This document shows positions 61,567-64,000 of a DNA stretch of 64,000 bases, piece after piece. Source of the stretch: Portunus trituberculatus (taxonomy: Eukaryota; Arthropoda; Malacostraca; Decapoda; Portunidae); assembly GCF_017591435.1 (NCBI RefSeq), contig NC_059286.1:780001-844000 (forward strand), given 5' to 3'. The translations under genes and the position numbers were made by a program. Under the pieces are notes generated by a model. It saw only the letters and a list, made by a program, of their open reading frames with translations. It had not been told where the DNA came from and made no database searches. How positions within the stretch are numbered: position 1 is the first letter of the stretch; each line of letters begins with the position of its first letter.

Positions 61567-62268
61567 GACAACATCATCGCTGATGCCTTATCAAGATCTC
61601 CTATCTCACCTCCTTCATGAGCCCATTACGGAGGTCTTAAGAGGGAGGAAATGTTACGGCCCGTCCGTAACACACTCCACTACCATCACCTCCTCCGCTT
61701 GCTACCTCGTTCGCCACCTCTCCACCTCCCCTTCCACGTCACCGTCTCATGAACCTTCCACGTCACCGTCTCATGAACCCTCCACGTCACCGTCTCATGA
61801 AGCCCCGCTACTGTCCCAAAGTTGGATTCACGTGGCCCCATTCGACTCAAGCGGAAGTGTTAAGCAAGCTCCCTGATTTCTAAAAGTCAGTGGAGGTCAA
61901 GGCCTTAACCAGTGAACACAATGCCTCTTGGACTACCGTGGGATCCACCTCACCTAGCACTTCACCACTGCGACACCTCATAAGTATCACTTCCCCTCGT
62001 CCCGTTTTTTCCGCATTGCTTCCATATAGGATTAGTATTATTGTTAGGTATTAAGTTGTGTTCTTTATTGTTGTATTTATTTCTGTGTTATATATATATA
62101 TATGTGTATGTCAGTTTCATGTTATATGTATATGTGTATGTCAGTTTCATTGTTATTGGGTTATTAAATAGCTTCTTAAGTGCCCCCTTTGCATATCCTC
62201 ACCAATTGAACCTGCAGAGTGTTTTTTTTTTTTTATTGTTATTGTTCACCGGCTCTCCGATGCCAATT
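61567..62268 (+). repeat. LTR-5 pol end, polypurine tract and 3' LTR
   Basis: 61567-61619 encodes the last residues of RNase H (ADALSRSPISPPS then TGA). AAGAGGGAGGAAA precedes TGTTACGGCCCGTCC at 61652. Similarity to the 5' LTR runs to about 62268 and then stops before the LTR's last about 30 bp, so the right end is truncated or altered. Confidence 0.88.
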
Positions 62269-62273
62269 TTTAC

Positions 62274-62440
62274 TCTGCATAAAAGAAAACCAGAATGGAA
62301 TCATGAAACCAATGATGGTATGTTATTGAATTTCATCCAACATTGAAAACCATATATTCCTTTAAATTATTCATATTTGCAAATTATATTAGTTTTGAGA
62401 GCTGTATATTAATTACATAGCACATTATTGTCAACATTAC
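62274..62440 (-). other. Integrase-derived gene: intron
   Basis: Minus-strand GTAATG donor at 62440 and CTTTTATGCAG acceptor ending at 62274. 167 bp. The acceptor abuts the broken end of LTR-5. Confidence 0.6.
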
Positions 62441-62533
62441 CTGTTCGTGCAATTCCTGACGCTTCATTTCTTGCTCCTGGACATCCCTCGAAATATCCTC
62501 ATGAGTGGGCAAAATGACAAGATCTTCAAAAGG
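62441..62533 (-). CDS. Integrase-derived gene: exon upstream of LTR-5
   Basis: 93 bp, exactly 31 codons, between acceptor TTTGATATTACAG and donor GTAATG on the minus strand. Encodes PFEDLVILPTHEDISRDVQE then QEMKRQELHEQ. In Gypsy/Ginger-type integrases a segment of this kind precedes the AQEKQK linker, which is what the next exon (49605-49764) starts with. No exon further upstream was recognised before the window ends. Confidence 0.65.
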
Positions 62534-62628
62534 CTGTAATATCAAATGACAATCAGAAATGAAAAGCAAATCAAAGATAAAATATCCTGTGATGAGGCCC
62601 CAGTTTTGGAGTGTGGAGCACCACTCCT

Positions 62629-63100
62629 TAACCCTTAATGTATGGCGATTGTTTTGGGAAGATTTTACCGTCGCATGCGGAGATTGTTCCGGGAATCATT
62701 ATTTTACCGATCTAAATGTTTGAATCTCTCCCCCTCACTATTGGTCCCGGGGAAAGTGGAGGTACCTGGCAACTTTTCTCGCTCGCCTTCTCGAGCCTTG
62801 AGACATATGTTCCCAAACATTAGTTCATCTTTTCCCATAATGGAGGCGACATCTTGCAACTCCCGTGATCCGGAGGGAGGGAGGAAACGGTACTCTGAGT
62901 GATGTTATGTCAGTGTTACTCGGTAGTGACATTGAAGATAGTGATGAAAATCAAGATAGTGATTTTTTTATTGAGACAGAAGAAAGTGAAGACTCCAGTA
63001 GTGATTCTGATAGTGACCTGGGAGACAGAGACCAATCCTCACAGCGGCAAGACGTTTCTCAGTCAGCATCACATGGCACATCTTTAGCTCTTCTCTAAGT
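62629..63100 (+). mobile_element. Possible piggyBac-like 5' end with acidic ORF start
   Basis: TTAACCCTTAATGTATGGCG at 62629 has the TTAA target and CCC-type start of piggyBac ends. Downstream, a frame ending at 63098 is rich in Asp/Glu/Ser (SDIEDSDENQDSDFFIETEE), like the acidic N-terminus of piggyBac transposases. No catalytic domain or second end is present. Speculative. Confidence 0.35.
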
Positions 63101-63279
63101 TCGAAAACTCAATTCAGAACGTTTCCCTTGGATAACCATCGAACTTTAGTGTAGAACAACAGGAGTTGATGCTCGAAATCTAAATCTTTACATAACTAGT
63201 TTTCAAGATATCCATGGCATGGCCCCCTTGAGAACACTCCATGGCCCACCAGTGGACCATGGCCCACAGGTTGAAAACC

Positions 63280-63515
63280 ACTGGTGTAGGACTACTCCTG
63301 AGCCCATGGAACATTTCTTGTTTCAATGCCTATGCTTCCACTCTCAACATACTGCACTATGCTCCCGGCTCTCCGCCTTGGCCATCATAACACTGGACAT
63401 GCCCACCCTCCTAGCGGCCTCAGGTATCCACCCCCTCCTGGCAACCTGCTGTCCTTCGCCTTACTTGTGCCTTCTTCAGGAAGACCGGTCAGCTAACATG
63501 CCTGTGATACCCACA
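63280..63515 (+). pseudogene. LINE C-terminal fragment
   Basis: CRTTPEPMEHFLFQCLCFHS resembles the zinc-like C-terminal segment (C...E...EHFLF.C..F) found after RNase H in jockey/R1-type LINEs, followed by LLAASGIHPLLA. Isolated scrap. Confidence 0.55.
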
Positions 63516-63528
63516 CAGGAATACCCCA

Positions 63529-64000
63529 GGGGCCGTACTTATAAAACTCCACAAAGATGCCGTCTTAGTTAGGAAAAGTACTTAACCTACGAGACTTAAG
63601 CACTAAGAATCTTTCCTAGCAGGATGCTTTGTTAAGTAACCGTCTTTAGGCGCTTACATCGCTAACCGCTAACATGAGCAGACGTTATGTAATGTTTTTT
63701 GAAGAATTTCGCAAGAAACGGGTAAAAATACGTAATAATTATACTTTAAATAAAAAACATATTTATCTAGTTAGTTTTCAACAATCTTCTTTTCATTTTA
63801 ACCTTGATAATTGAAGGTATAAATTTACCACCACTGTTGTCATCTTGTCAAAACAACAATCATTTGGCGCCAACTTCGACTGTGCACCATGGCTACTCAA
63901 GAGACTCAGGACAAGAAGAGGAACAGGAAGACGAACTGGACGCCTTCATCTGGCCCATCTATACAAAATTCTCGCAAAAATACTCCGGAGCGACTTCTCC
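63529..64000 (+). mobile_element. Possible Harbinger-like element, left part
   Basis: GGGGCCGTACTTATAAAAC resembles PIF/Harbinger termini. It is followed by CTTAGTTAGG- and CTTAAGCAC-type short repeats. About 360 bp on, a frame starts MATQETQDKKRNRKTNWTPS (63889) and runs off the window. RKxNWT is reminiscent of the Myb/SANT-like protein of such elements. No target duplication was confirmed. Confidence 0.3.

Overview
This is repeat-dominated nuclear DNA from an invertebrate, most likely a decapod crustacean. That guess is inference: it rests on the very dense TA, CT and CA microsatellites, the mix of Gypsy, LINE and hAT elements, and a CR1-like LINE whose 3' tail (CTAGGTGAATAC repeats, then an AC run) I recall from decapods. 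No rRNA, CRISPR array or bacterial-style operon is visible, and no ordinary host gene is certain. Almost all long open frames are retroelement or transposon proteins, or low-complexity translations.

Layout. 1-2160: decayed Gypsy copy (LTR-1) with its pol core lost and a hAT-like piece in its place. 2838-3970: a LINE RNase H scrap and a Tigger-like end. 4058-6836: LTR-2, a non-autonomous Gypsy derivative with an in-frame fused ORF. 6845-8475: a decayed hAT (hAT-A). 7771-17862: about three tandem units of about 2.4 kb, each made of TA tract, stem-loop, TA tract, subterminal hAT sequence, a 560 bp fold-back and a CT/cassette minisatellite. One fold-back is split by a 3.3 kb LINE. 17863-35570: LTR-3, a minus-strand Gypsy whose RNase H region is split by LTR-4 (21364-31265, plus strand). 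LTR-4 in turn carries an apparently intact hAT (hAT-1, 21896-26070), which carries a deleted hAT (hAT-2, 24574-25687). Perfect target-site duplications mark these last three insertions. A solo LTR of the LTR-3 family lies at 36478-37427 inside a TA tract. 38373-46070: two damaged copies of one CR1-like LINE.

47374-62533: on the minus strand, four phase-compatible putative exons of a Gypsy-integrase-derived gene (a Ginger element or a domesticated GIN/KRBA2-type gene). The gene is interrupted by LTR-5 (49765 to about 62268). LTR-5 encodes integrase before reverse transcriptase and a SCAN-like capsid segment, as in the Gmr1 group. LTR-5 is itself split by LTR-6 (55821-61566, minus strand), a sister copy of LTR-4. 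62629-64000: possible piggyBac end, LINE scrap and possible Harbinger start.

The window is a stratified record of transposition. The order of events can be read directly: LTR-3, then LTR-4, then hAT-1, then hAT-2; and separately the integrase gene, then LTR-5, then LTR-6. The parts most worth a second look are the split spliced gene, the INT-RT ordered Gypsy element, the intact intron-bearing hAT transposase and the composite tandem array.
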